Part shown: one piece after another, positions 24,061 through 36,300 of the stretch
Numbering within the stretch: position 1 is the first letter of the stretch
How the letters are laid out: every line of letters starts with the position of its first letter
NCBI RefSeq assembly: GCF_027595985.1
Contig: NC_073306.1
Coordinates: 84,431,599-84,495,598 of the forward strand
Length of the DNA: 64,000 bases
Reading direction: 5' to 3'
From: Sorex araneus
Lineage: Eukaryota > Chordata > Mammalia > Eulipotyphla > Soricidae
Translations under genes and position numbers: made by a program
Notes under the pieces: generated by a model
What the model saw: the letters and a program-made list of their open reading frames with translations, nothing else
Told to the model about the DNA's origin: nothing
The model's database searches: none

Positions 24061-26157
24061 TGAGACCTGGCCCCCTAGAGAGCTTGGGGGTCTCTAAAGC
24101 AAAAATTTGAAAGCCCGGCGTAACTGTAGGTATATTCGCAGGTCAGATCTGTTAAGAGATCAGATCCTATAGATTTGTCATTCCGGTTCCCTGGGCTTAA
24201 ATTGCCGCAGGCTATTCTGGGTGAGAGGGAGTCCCGATACTTATTTTTAATTTTTTTTTTTTAGTCCAGGATTTTAATATTTTTTTCTTTTTTTGGGTTA
24301 CACCCGCCGATGCTCAGGGATCACTCCTGGCTCTGCACTCAGGAGTCACTCCTGGCGGTGTTCGGGGGACCTTACAGGATGCTGGGCATCTAACCGGGTT
24401 GGCAGCGTACAAGGCAAACGCCCCACCCATTGTACTATCACTTAGACCCAAAAAACAAAATTCTTTGCTGCCTTCCTTTCAATATAAATTGCTGTCATTA
24501 GGCTTTTAAAAATATTTTGGGGGCCACACCAAGTGGTGCTCAGGGTTTACTCCTGGCCCTGTGCTCAGGGATCTCCTGGTGGGCTCAGAGGATCATACTG
24601 GATGCCAGGGATTAAACCTGGGTCAGCCGTGTGCAATGCAAGCACTGTACTGGTGTACTAACTCTCCTGTCCTGTTCTGTAGTTTTTAAAAGAAGGACAT
24701 AACTGAAAATAAAGAGTCTAGATATTTCCTTAGCACTTGGGTGACTTACAGTGATCCAGTTTAGAGTCAGATTGCTGGGGGTTATTTGCATGATTTTGAC
24801 CATTTTACCCATTATTTTGTCAGTGGGGCACACCCAGAGGTGTTGGGAAACTATGCAGAGCCAGGGACTGAATATCAAGCAGCCTCCTGCATGCAAGTTC
24901 AGCCTGTTGAGCCAGCTGGGCAGATGATAATTTTATCCTGTAGGATTCTGTTTATACACAGGATCATGTAAGCTAAATTATTTATTACTATTTTTGTTTT
25001 TGGCTGTACCCTGATGTGCTCAGGCCTCACACCTGGCCCCAATGCTCAGGGATCACCCTTGACAAGGTCAGGGAACTGGATGTGGTGGTGGGTTGGAACC
25101 TGGATTTGTTACATACAAAGCCTTACTTCCTGGACCATTTCTGGCCCAAAACTAAAACGTTTCCTTGTTTGTTTGGTTGTCTACATCCAGCGGTGCTCAG
25201 GAGTTACTCCTGGCTCTGCACTCAGGAATTACTCCTGGTAGTGCTCGGAGGACCATATGAGGTCCTGGGGATCAAACCCAAGTTGGCTGCATGCAAGGCA
25301 AATGCCCTATCTGCTGTACTATTGCTTCAGTATCTAAAATTAAATTTTTAATGCACAAATATTTGTTCATAGCTTCCTTGTAATATATAATAATTTAGTA
25401 CATTTTTTAGCTTTGACATTTTATCATTTGGAAATTGTGGAGAAGGCATGATTGTAACAGTTATTCATTCTTTGAAAACAAATTTATTGAATTATTAAAT
25501 ATGGACTATGCCCTAGGCATCTTCCTGAACATTGCATCAAAGCATCAGGAGCTAAAACTAGAATACTTGATTTCACTTGAAAGGTATATATCTTTCTAAG
25601 ATTATGTACCTTGCACAACCAAGAATTTGTCCAAAGCAATCTAGAACGTAGTGCATGATCTGTTATCATAGAGGACTTATTATGAAGATCTCAAAACCTA
25701 CGAGGGGCTGAAGAGATAGTTTAGCAGGTAGGGTGCTTGCACGCCCATTGCTTTGTATACGAAGCGAAGTGCTTGCACACACCTTGCTTTGCACAAAGAT
25801 GGCCTGGATTCTATACGGGCACCCCATATGGTCCCCCAATCCCACCAGGAGTAATTCCTGAGCACAGAGTCAGAAGTAAGCCCTGAGAACCCTGGATATG
25901 GCCTACAAACCAAAAACCAAAACAAAGCACCTATGATAGTGGCAGAGATATAGTACAGCTGGTAGGACATTGCCTTGCACATCACTAGCCAGGGCTCGAT
26001 TGTAACACCTTGTATGGCCCCTCAAGTCCTGCAGCACAACCAGGTGTGGTACAATAATCAAAGCAAACAAAAACACTTATGATAATAGAAGTGAAAGAAT
26101 TTTATAAACTATAGAGTTGTATAGAGTTGTATATTGATTAAATGAATCCCAGAGTGG

Positions 26158-26188
<31 letters not shown>

Positions 26189-26704
26189 CTGACGATTCTC
26201 AGGGCTTACTCCTGGCTCTGCTCTCAGGGATCACTCCTGGTGGACTCATGGGGTGTAGGGGTAATCATATGAAATGCCAGGAATCAAACCTGAGTAAGCA
26301 AAACAAGTGCCTTACCCACTTTACTATCTCTGACCCCTGAACCCGGGGTCTTATAGATGCAAATCAAATGCTCTACCACTGAATTACATCCCTAGCTTAA
26401 GACTACATAATTTTTTAGAAAACTGCAGTATTCGTGATTCACAGATTCCTTTTCCTGAAATTTTCTATTTTTTTTTATTTCCGTGGTCTGGTATTGCAGG
26501 TGTCTGTCAGTAAGCAGAACTATTTGTCAAAGGAAATCAGAAGGTCTTGGCTAATTCAGTGGCAAAGTGAATGCTTTACGTGCATGAGGCCTGGGTCTGA
26601 ACTTCCAGCATAGCAACGAAATCAAACGTAAACCACAGAATGTTTGCCTCCGAAGGACTGAGTTTAGGGCAGAATCCGAGGCATTGTCATTAAATTATTT
26701 TGCC
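24061..26704. repeat. SYT11-GON4L spacer, largely SINE
   Basis: Minus SOR at 24240-24450, 24515-24677, 24820-24910 (short), 24990-25145, 25160-25333 and 26158-26335. Plus SOR at 25703-25930 (with an internal duplication of about 40 bp around 25731-25790) and 25935-26070. 25460-25680 has an L2-like look. A tRNA-like element of uncertain family lies at 26545-26625 (plus). No gene is supported. Confidence 0.75.
26337..26394 (-). pseudogene. tRNA-Cys-like fragment
   Basis: The minus strand reads GGGATGTAATTCAGTGGTAG, then AGCATTTGATTTGCATC, then CCCCGGGTTCAG. This follows tRNA-Cys (GCA anticodon) from near the 5' end into the T-loop. It lacks the 3' half of the T-arm and the acceptor strand, because it abuts the head of a minus-strand SOR. 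It is a pseudogene or a tRNA-derived SINE head, not a working tRNA. Confidence 0.55.
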
Positions 26705-27130
26705 ATTAACTGACGTACTTTGAGACATTCTTCCGCCCTGAGCTAGCGTGGCGCCCAGGACTTTGCGCATGCGCTGTTCCGTGACGCCGCGCTCCGCGAC
26801 TCGGGGGCGCGCACGTCCGTCGCTGTCGTTGCCTGACTTCCGGCGATACAAAAGCTGATTTTCCGCGGGTTCGGCGGGCTGCGGGCTGCAGCGTGGGGTC
26901 CGCTGCACCGGAGAGCTGCAGGTGGGTGCAGGCTGAGGGCCGGAGGGGCAGAACCCGGTGCGGTGCAGGGTCCGGCGCGGGCGCGGGGACTAGAGCGGAG
27001 CGCGGCGCCGCGGGAAGGCGCTGTCCGAGCCTCTGTTTGATCTTTCCCGGGAGGGCCCGCGCCCGGGTCCCTGCCTCTTGGTGTGCTGCACGTCCGTTCA
27101 CCCTGCGGCTCGGGTTTCGTGTCCAAAGTG
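26705..27130 (+). promoter_or_regulatory. GON4L: Second CpG-rich block, probable GON4L promoter
   Basis: A GC- and CpG-rich block without SINEs, bordered on both sides by SINE-derived DNA. It has a perfect NRF1 palindrome GCGCATGCGC (26765-26774), an ETS site ACTTCCGG (26836-26843) and CRE-like TGACG cores (26711, about 26782). This is the usual set-up of a TATA-less housekeeping promoter. It lies 3 kb upstream of the first GON4L coding exon and in the right orientation for the donor at 26922. Confidence 0.65.
26850..26921 (+). other. GON4L: Candidate GON4L noncoding exon 1
   Basis: Just 3' of the NRF1 and ETS motifs the sequence ends in CTGCAG followed by a strong donor GTGGGT (26922 onward). 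Spliced to the acceptor at 29841, it would give a noncoding first exon before the ATG-bearing exon. The 5' boundary is a guess, because only the donor side is visible. Confidence 0.45.
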
Positions 27131-27221
27131 GGGGATGTGGGACTCTTTAGAACTGCTGCTGTTGAAGGTGCCGGGAACCCGTCCCTGCAGGCTGCTGACT
27201 TGGAATCGCCGCTGCCTTTAA

Positions 27222-27760
27222 TTTTTCTTTCTTTTCTTTTTTCTTTTTCTTTTTTGTCACACCCGGCGATGCACAGGGGTTACTCCTGGCTCTGCACTCA
27301 GGACTTACTCCTGGCGGTGCTCAGGGGACCATATGGGATGCTGGGAATCGAACCCAGGTCCCCCGCATGCAAGGCAAATGCCCAACTCTGTACTATCGCT
27401 CCAGCCCTTTATTTTATTATTATTTGTATGCCTCTATGTGTGTGCATGTGTGTGTGCGCGCGCGTGTGTATGTGTGTGTCTGTGAACTAGTGTATGTGTG
27501 TTGGGGGACAGGGTTGGTCGGTGATCAAACCCAGGATTTCACATATGCCCTCCACGACTCAGCTATATTCCACCCTACCCTTTTTTTTCCCTTTTGGATT
27601 TTGGGCCACACCTGGAGGTCCTGAGGATTCACTCCAGGCTCTTCGCTCAGAGATTGTCCCTGGCACATCTCTAGGGAGCCTAGGGGGTGCTGAGGGTTGA
27701 ACAAGGATCCTTCCTGCGCAATGCAAGTGCCTTCAATACAGTAAGATCTCTCCAGCCCAT
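27222..27760. repeat. GON4L intron 1: SOR, alternating purine-pyrimidine tract, tRNA-like fragment
   Basis: Near-consensus SOR 27222-27408 (minus). 27431-27490 is TG/CG alternating sequence prone to Z-DNA. 27505-27575 (minus) is a short tRNA-like piece with a GGGTTTGATC B box. Diverged SOR 27580-27760 (minus). Confidence 0.75.
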
Positions 27761-28590
27761 CCAGGCCCCATTTTAACTGAGTCAGATTTTTCTGGGTAGA
27801 AAGATGCAGATTCTATAGGATGTTGTTTCAGATGTTTCATAGACCAAAGCACCAAAGGATCGGATGTTTAAGGCCCCTTTGATTTATTTAGGTGACGTTT
27901 GTTGAGTATCCCCAAGTACCATAGGTACTGCTGACTAGGAGTCCTTGTTTAAAGATTCCTTCGCAAAAAAATTCATAGTTTTGGGATGAGAAATGGAAAA
28001 GACAAAAGTAAATCACCTCCCCTTTCCCATGCCATAAATAGGTTTCCAAACTGGTGCTGTAAGATTTTTTTTTTTTAAAGAAAGATGCGTCTTGGCTGGG
28101 GAAATGGTTCAGACATAGAACATATACTTTGCATGTGAATGGGGGCTCCTGGTTTAGTCCCTGACTGTTGGGAAGGCAAACACACCCAAAGAGGTAACTC
28201 TGGAGACTGAGGAGAGCTCAGCCGGTTGGAGTATGAGCTTTGCACAGAGATCTGGGTTCAGTCCTTCACACTGCTTGGTCCTCTGAGCTGAGAGCAGCTG
28301 GGGAGCACTGCTGGGTGTGACTCAACCCTCCAGTTCCCCCTCCCCCATCCTGCGTGCACCCTCCCCCAAAAAGAGAATTCCTGTAGGGTTTAGGGAGATA
28401 GTTAAAGTGGGAGAGCACATGCGTAACATGCTTACTATGTTTGAGACCCAGAGTTCTATCCGGGCACCACATGACTGCCTGAGCAATGCTAGGTGTCGCC
28501 ACCCCCACCCTTCCCACTTCCCCCCAAAAAGTACTCTACAAAAAAAGATTCCTCCAGTGTAGATTTGTATTGCTTTTAAAATGTGATAAC
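27761..28590. repeat. GON4L intron 1: unique DNA and old SINE remnants
   Basis: 27761-28080 is unique AT-rich sequence. Old plus-strand tRNA-headed remnants lie at about 28095-28190, 28200-28360 and 28384-28520. Confidence 0.55.
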
Positions 28591-28775
28591 AGGGGGCTGG
28601 AGAGATAGCACAGTGGGTAGGGTGTTTGCCTTGCACGCGGCTGACCCGGGTTCAATTCCCAGCATCCCATATGGTCCCCTGAGCACCGCCAGGAGTAATT
28701 CCTGAGTGCAGAGCCAGGAGTGGACCCTGTGCATTGCCAGGTGTGACCCAAAAAAGCCAAAAAAAAAAAAGTGAT
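28591..28775 (+). repeat. SOR SINE (near consensus)
   Basis: Full-length with A and B boxes and an A-rich tail. The flanking GTGATAACAGG (28582 area) and GTGATAACAGG (28772 area) form the target-site duplication. Confidence 0.93.
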
Positions 28776-29006
28776 AACAGGATTTGATTGCAGGAGTCTT
28801 GAAATAACAGTATAGAAAACAATAGGAATCTCTTGTTTGCAAGGAGAACCTTTCATTAGCATATCCTACTCTTTGAAGTACTTATTGAAGCAAATTGGTT
28901 TTATTTAGAAAGTAGGTGAGAAAGAGGAGACAGTTTCATAAAGGAAAGAATTATACCCCACATTGAAATTCAGATGATTCCAAACTATATAATACCTAAT
29001 CTACCC

Positions 29007-29181
29007 TTTTTTTTTTTCTTTTTGGGTCACACCCAGCAATGCACAGGGGTCATTCCTGGCTCATGCACTCAGGAATTACCCCTGGCGGTGCTCAGGGGAC
29101 CATATGGGATGCTGGGATTCGAACCCGGGTCGGCCGCATGCAAGGCAAATGCCTTACCCGCTGTGCTATCACTCCAGCCCC
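29007..29181 (-). repeat. SOR SINE with perfect target-site duplication
   Basis: Near consensus. CTAATCTACCC flanks it at 28996-29006 and 29182-29192, the repeat extending into the T-run. Older partial copies follow at 29230-29370 (minus) and 29375-29465 (plus). Confidence 0.93.
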
Positions 29182-29629
29182 CTAATCTACCCTTTTTTTG
29201 TTGGAGGCCGGAGGGGCTGGTGGAGTGGTTTTTGCTCAGGGAATGTTTTTGGTCATTAGTCAGGAGCAACACCTGGCAGTGCTCAGGGGGCCACATGTAG
29301 TACTGAGGATGGCACCAGCACCCGCCATATGTAAGGCGAGAGCCTTAGTTCCTCTACTTTGCAACCCACTGACATCATCTAGGGACTCCTGAGTTCTGGT
29401 AGGGGTCACTCCTGAACACAGAGCCAGGAGTAGCCCCTGAGCACCTCTGGGTGTGACCAGAAATAAAGAATGTGACTTGGGAAACAAATCTATTGCTCTG
29501 AACCCTCCTCTTTGTCCTAAAAGGGATTGATTGTGTGGTTAGGTGAAGTGCTGTGTTTGTGATTGAACAGGAAAAAGTGCAAAGGGTGTTTGAGGAAGTG
29601 TTGTTACTGTTCCTTAACATGATCGTGAG

Positions 29630-29806
29630 AGTGGGACTTGAGCAATTATACAGTGGGTAGGGCGTTTGCCTTGCACTTGACTGACCCGGGTTCGATTTCC
29701 GGCATCCCATATGGTCCCCTAAGCACCGTCAGGAGCAATTCCTGAGTGCAAAGCCAGGAGTAACCCCTGTGCATTGCTGGGTGTGACCCAAAACGAAACA
29801 AAACAA
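29630..29806 (+). repeat. SOR SINE abutting the GON4L exon 2 acceptor
   Basis: Full-length copy flanked by 14-bp repeats with one mismatch (29616-29629 and 29807-29820). Only the 21 bp from 29821 to 29841 separate the second repeat from exon 2, so the branch-point zone overlaps SINE tail and duplicated target. Confidence 0.92.
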
Positions 29807-29841
29807 AACATGATTGTGAGAAGTCTTTGTTATCCTTTCAG

Positions 29842-30357
29842 GATGGAGCGGAAGCGGGACTTGTGAAATGTCGCCCTGCATGAAGAGAAGAACACCAGAG
29901 TCCCCACTGCAGCAGGGAAGCCAGGATGATGACTTAGGTCTCGAGTTGGCTGTTCAGTCAGACCAGGCCCAAGACTTGGGGTCAGTGCCACTGTCCTGGG
30001 GCCCCAGCCACAGCAGAGCAGCTGGCGTCGAAGTTCAGTCAGTGCAAGATGCAGCGAGGCTTCGAACCATGGAAGAGGCAGCTTTAAGCTCCCGGGTGCT
30101 CATCCAGGACACCATTGCACCCGTTTTGGAAGCCTCTGATGTGGCCATTTCCCAGGAGATCACCCTGACGGCCTCGGAGTCTTCTCAGGCCCTGAACATA
30201 CACATCGGTAAAGGAAAACTCCAGGTCACTGGCTCCAGGAGAGGGAAGAAATTTGCAGGGAGGCCTGGGCCAGTGTTCCAGGAAGACAGAGATGATCCCA
30301 GCGGCACCCCTGAGCCCTTTTCAGGAGAGCCTAGTGAAGAAGTCGAGGAAGATGGAG
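29842..30357 (+). CDS. GON4L: GON4L exon 2 (start codon; residues 1-163)
   Basis: Acceptor CTTTCAG ends at 29841 and the donor is GGAG|GTAAG at 30358. The ATG at 29868 has G at -3. A 7-codon upstream ORF (29843-29866) begins at the second base of the exon and stops one base before this ATG. The coding part, 29868-30357, carries a low-complexity Ser/Glu-rich region with no named domain. It ends in phase 1. Confidence 0.92.
29843..29866 (+). promoter_or_regulatory. GON4L upstream ORF (7 codons)
   Basis: An ATG at the second base of exon 2 opens MERKRDL and stops with TGA one nucleotide before the main ATG. Such a short uORF would normally reduce or regulate initiation by forcing reinitiation. 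It is present in any transcript that includes exon 2. Confidence 0.55.
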
Positions 30358-33300
30358 GTAAGATTAGACGAAAGGTCTACGGATGTCGTTCTGGGCATCT
30401 ACAGATGTTCTTGGACAGTCCTGGCAGTGCTTGGTGGTCTCCAGGGCCACACCCAGTAATGCTCAGGGGACTGTGTGGTTCTTTTCTTTTCTTTTTTTTT
30501 TTTTTGGGGGGGGGACCACAGCCGGTGATGCACAGGGGTTTACTCCTGGTTTTGCACTCAGGAATTACTCCTGGTGGTGCTCAGAGGATCATATGGGATG
30601 CTGGGAATCGAACCCCAGGTCAGCCGTAAGCAGGGCAAACACCCTACTCGCTCTGCTATCACTCCAGTCTGCAAGGCGTGTGTTTTAATCCCAGTAATCT
30701 CAGGCACAAGACACCAGTTAAAATTTTGTGAGAAAGCAGAGCCAGAGAGATAGTGCAGCAGGTAGGGCACTTGCCTTGCACAGGGCCACCATGGGTTTGA
30801 TCCCCTGCCTCCTGTGTGGCACTGCCAGGACTGATCCCTGAGTGCAGAAACAGGAGTAACCTATGAACATTGCTGGGTGTGATTCAAAAAATCAACCAAC
30901 CAAACAAAAAAACCCATCTAAAAACCATAAAAAACAAAGGCGGGGACAATCTGGGTTCAATCCCTGGGGCGTGCCATGTGGTCCCCTGAGCTTGCCAAGA
31001 GTGGCCCCTGAGTGCAGAGTCAAGGAGTCCTGGCGGTGCTCAGGGGACCATATGGGATGCTGGGATTCGAACCCGGGTCAGCCGCGTGCAAGGGAAACGC
31101 CCTACCCGCTGTGCTATTGCTCCAGCCCCCGTCAAGGAGTAAGTCTTGAGCACCGCTGGTGTGGCCCTCCAACTCCTCACTCCCCAAGAAATTAAAAAAA
31201 AAAAAACCAAAAAAACCCAAAGTGTAACAGTGAACAGTAGAGTGAACAGTAGAGTAAAATTTGCTGCATAATCTTTTTTTTCTTTCCCCTCTTTTTGAGT
31301 TTTTTGGGCCACACCAGGCAGTGCTCAGGGCTTATTTCTGGCTCTGCACTGAGGAATCACTCCTGGCGGGTTCGAGGAACCATATGGGGTGCTGGGGATT
31401 GAACCTGGGTCAGTTGTGTGCAAGGCAAGCATTATACCCGCTGTACCATCACTCTGGCCCTCATGCATATCCTTTGTATTGTTGCTCCTTTTCAGTAATA
31501 TTTTTGTCTTGTTATTCTGAATTTGTAAGGGAAAAACAAAACAAGACAATTTGGGTTTCTTTGAAGAACCAGCATTTTGTTTTAATTGATACACTGTTAA
31601 ATAATATTTCTAGAGACTGGTGAGATAGTACAGCAGGTCAGGCACTATTTGTACGTGGCTGACGCAGGGTTGATCCCCAGCATGCTGTATGGTACCCTGA
31701 GCTCCACCAGAAGTGATCCTGAGCATAGAGACAGGAGTATGCCCTGAGCACCGCCAGGTGTGACCTCAAAACCAAAGACAAAACCAAAAATTCATGGTAT
31801 TTTTCTAGGGAAAAAAATTCCATGGCTCAGTATCTTTGAACAGAAAAGTTTTAGTTTTTAGTTTAACCTTTGACATTGTAAGTGAGTAAATCTGAGGTCT
31901 GATTTCAGCTTTTAGTATCTGTCTCCTAGTTTTAATTTTTTTGTAGCTGTTTGGGCCACACCTGGTGGTATTGAGGGCTTACTCACTCCTGGCTCTGCCC
32001 TCAGGGTCACTCCTGGTGGGGCTTGCGGGACCCTTTGTGGTGTTTGGGATCGAATCTGATCAGCTGTGTGCAAGGCAAGCGCCTTCCCTGCTGTCCTGTC
32101 TCTTCTGCCTCTGCACCCTGACTCTTAGTGGATCTTAAGAGGACTCCCCAGTGAAAAGTTCCCCAACGAAGACTTCTGCGATGCCGGTCTCGCTAACAGA
32201 GCATGGCTTAGGCGGGTCAGATGTGGAGCAATTACTGTGATTCTTTTTTTTTTGCTTTTTGGGTCACACCCAGCGATGCTCAGGGGTTACTCCTGGCTTT
32301 GCACTCAGGAATTACTCCTGGCAGTGCTTGGGGGACCATATGGGATGCCGGGGATCGAACCCCGGTCGGCCTCGTGCAAGGCAAACGCCCTACCCGCTGT
32401 GCTATCACTCTGGCCCCCTCTTTTTCTTCTTCTTTTTTTTTTTTTTTTGCTTTTTGGGTCACACCTGGCGATGCACAGGGGTTACTCCTGGCTCTGCACT
32501 CAGGAATCACCCCTGGCCGTGCTCAGGGGACCATATGGGGTGCTGGGATTTGAACCTGGGTCGGCCGCGTGCAAGGCAAACGCCCTATCCGCTGTGCTAT
32601 CTCTCCAGCCCCTTCTTTTTCTTTTTGGAAAGTCGAAAAGAAAAGAAAAGGAGCTCCCCAATGGGGAGGAACTTAATATAGGACTAAGTTCATCCTTGTG
32701 ATTCTTCCAGGAAAACTTCCACCGATGCTTTCTGGAGGGGAGCTGCCTTCACTTCCCGAGGCCAGCCAGTCCACAAAACCCGGAAGCCAGCCGTGGGAGC
32801 TGTCTCCCCTCGCTGTGGGTGTGTCCCCGCAGGACCAGCTCCTCAGGGCTCCGGCTACCCATGCAGAGGACGAGACGGAGGATGGCGGGCTCTTTATTCC
32901 CACGGGTAGGCTGTCTCTCTCTTTCCTTTTCTTTAGAAACCCCACCACTGAATTAGACTCCGCAGAGAGCCACACTGACTGAGCTCCCTGAATTTTCAGA
33001 GTCCGGATGCGCCTGTGTAACATGCCAACAGCTCGGGACACCAGCAGTCCCCACAGCCCTTCGTGCCAATCGTCCTGGCCCTGCTCTCTGGCTGTGGCTG
33101 CATCTATTAGCGGGTGGGCTGCACTTACAGGAACTGGATTGCCAGGATGCGTGTTTCGTGTCTGAATTTGTCCATGTAGCATTTTATGTAGCAGTGCGTC
33201 CGTGTTGTTGTGCCTACTGGTCCATTGTTCTTTTTCAGTGCTGTGTTCTGGTGCTTGGGTCATTGTTTTTGGCTCCTCTTAGTCCTTCCGTGGGAAGGGG

Positions 33301-36300
33301 CCTCTGAAGCTGTACTCAGTGGGCCTGGGAGCTCTGAGCAATACCTGTCCACCCAGGCCAGATGGTTTATTATTAGGGCCTGGGCCTAGTGTTGGGGGTT
33401 ACCCTGATGCTATTTGGGGGGCCAGTAGTGGCTCACCCAGCCATACTGTGATTATGCTGTGCCCTGGATTAAACTCCTGTCCTGTGTCCCTAACCACTGA
33501 GCTATCGCCCCAATCCTTTTATCCCAACTCTTTTATTTTTGTGTGTAGAGGCTCTGGGTACTAGAAGCTATACTTGTCTGTGCTTTGGGGCCATCCTAGC
33601 CCTCTGCTCATGGGTTGCTCCTGGTAGTGCTTTGGGGACCGTGTGGTGCTAGGGACTGCATGTAAGGCAAGTGTGTGTTTTTTTTTTTTTTTTTTTTGGC
33701 TTTTTGGGTCACACCTGTTAATGCTCAGGGCTGACTCCTGGCTCTGCACTCAGGAATTACTCCTGGCGGTGCTCGGGGGACCATATGGGATGCTGGGAAT
33801 CGAACCTGGGTTGACCGCGTGCAAGGAAAGCGCCCTACCCGCTGTACTATTGCTCCAGCCCCGCAAGTGTGTTCTTTAATTAAAATTTTTTTTTCTCCTT
33901 TTGGGTCACACCCAGCGATGCCCAGGGGTTACTCCTAGCTCTGTGCTCAGGAATTACTCCTGGCAGTGCTCTGAGTAACATATGGGATGCCGGGGATTAA
34001 ACCCAGGTCAGCTGTGTGCAAGGCAAATGCCCTTCCTGCTGTATTATCACTTTTTTCCCTTAAATTTATTATTTATTAATTAATTAAAAAATTATTTATT
34101 TGCTTTTTGGGTCACATCCGGCAATGCAGAGGGATCACTTCTGGCTCTGCACTCAGGAATTACTCCTGGCGTTGCTCAGGTGACCGTATGGGATGCTAGG
34201 ATTCGAACCCGGGTCGGCCGTGTGCAAGGCAAACGCCCTAGCCACTCTGCTATCGCTCCAGGCCCCTATTTATTTATTTATTAATTAAAAATTTTTTTTT
34301 TTCCGGGTCACACCCAGCTATGCACGGGAGTTACTCCTGGCTCTGCACTCAGGAATCACTCCGGCTGTGTTTGGGAGACCATATGGAATGCTGGGAATCA
34401 AACCTGGGTCGGTCGTGTGCAAAGCAAACGCCCTACCCACTGTACTATGCTCTGGCCCCTTAAATTTATTTATTTATTTATTATTATTATTATTATTATT
34501 TTTGCTTTTTGGGTCACACCTGGTGATGCACAGGGGTTACTCCTGGCTCTGCCCTCAGGAATCACCCCTGGCGGTGCTCAGGGGACCATATGGGATGCTG
34601 GGAATCAAACCTAGGTCGGCCTTGTGCAAGGCAAATGCCCTACCTGCTGTGCTATTGCTCCAGCCCCATTATTTTTAATGGAATCATTGTGAGATACACA
34701 ATTACAAAGTTGTTCATGATTGGGTTTCAGTCATACAATGTTCCAACACTAAGGCAAATGTTTTTAACCCTATAAGATCTCTCCAGCCTCCACTTTTATC
34801 TTTTTTTGTTTTTGGACCACATTTGTCTCTGCTCAGAGCTTATTGCTGGCTCTGTACTTAGGGATCACTCCTGGTGGGGTTCTGGGGGTATGGGATTCCA
34901 GGAATTGGATTTGGGTTAGCAGGTGCAAGACAAACACTGTGTGCACTCCACTGTGCACTCTTTTACTCTCATTTAAAAATAAAAGTTGTTTTTTGGAGGG
35001 CCATCCCAGTAGTGCTAGGGATCAAAGTCTTAATGCTTCTAGGACTTTTTTATTTTGGTCACGTCCTGGGGCTGGGGAACTATGGAGTGCTGGGGCTTGC
35101 ACCCACATGAGCTGTAAGCACCTTAATTAATCCCTGTTAATATCTCTCTGGTCCCTGATAATAGGTTTTAAAAATTAAAAAAAGGCAAGCCTTTGGAATC
35201 TTGTTTACTACTGCTGGAAGTTTTTCTCTTTTTGTTGGTTTTTGGGCCACATTCAGTGATGTTCAGGGGTTACTCCTTAGCACTGTTCTCAGGAATCACT
35301 CCTGGTGTGCTTGGGGACCATACAGAATGTTGAAGATTGAACCCAAATTGGCCATGTGCAAGACAAACATCCTATCTACTGTTCTGTTGCTTTGTCCCCT
35401 TTTGTTTTGGGGCCATCCCTGATTGGCAGTGCTCAGGGTGTACTCCTGTTCTGTGCTACGAGATCACTTCTACCGGTGCTTGGGGTCAAATCCTGACCTG
35501 CCGCATTGCCAGACAAGCTCCTGACACCTTGACCTACCTCCAGCCCACTGCTTTAATTCTCTCATCGTTGGCGTTTCAAGCTTAGTTCTTGAAGCCATTG
35601 TCCCTGAGATTTTTGGGATGGTCCTGATTTCTTTGCAGAAGAGCAAGACAGTGAAGACAGTGAGAAAAGGCGGAAAAAGAAGAAGGGCACGAAGAGGAAA
35701 CGAGAGGGAAGGGGCCATGAGGAAGGGACTCTGAGTTACGACCTGAAGTTGGACGACATGCTGGACCGGACGCTGGAGGATGGCGCCAAGCAGCACAACC
35801 TCACGGCGGTCAACGTGCGCAATATCCTGCACGTGAGTGCGCCCGGGCTGGACTGGGCTGGGCGCTGGCACTGCCGGGGGCGGGGGGATGATGCTGGTGC
35901 TGGTCAGGGCTGGCACATGGTGCCAGGGTCACACAGCAGGGCCACCTCCACACTCAGACATGAGCTTTGCCCCCTCAGCCGCAGTCACAGTCCCTCAGGA
36001 AATTGTTTTTTTCTTTTTGTGCAGTGTCGGGGATTGAACCCAGGGCCTCACCTACATAAGCGTGTTATGTGTTCTGCAGCTGTGCCACATTGCTGACCCT
36101 CTTTGTTGCTCTACTTATGGCCCATACCTGGCAGGGCTCAGGGGGACCTGTACAGGGTTGGGAGCACAGTTCCTGCATGCATCACCCCTTCTCCCTTAAG
36201 CCACAGCCCCAGTACCCCTAAGATATTCTGTATTTACTTATTTATATATTTTTTGTGTTGGGGGGTCATACCCAGCAATGCTCAGGGGTTACTCTTGACT

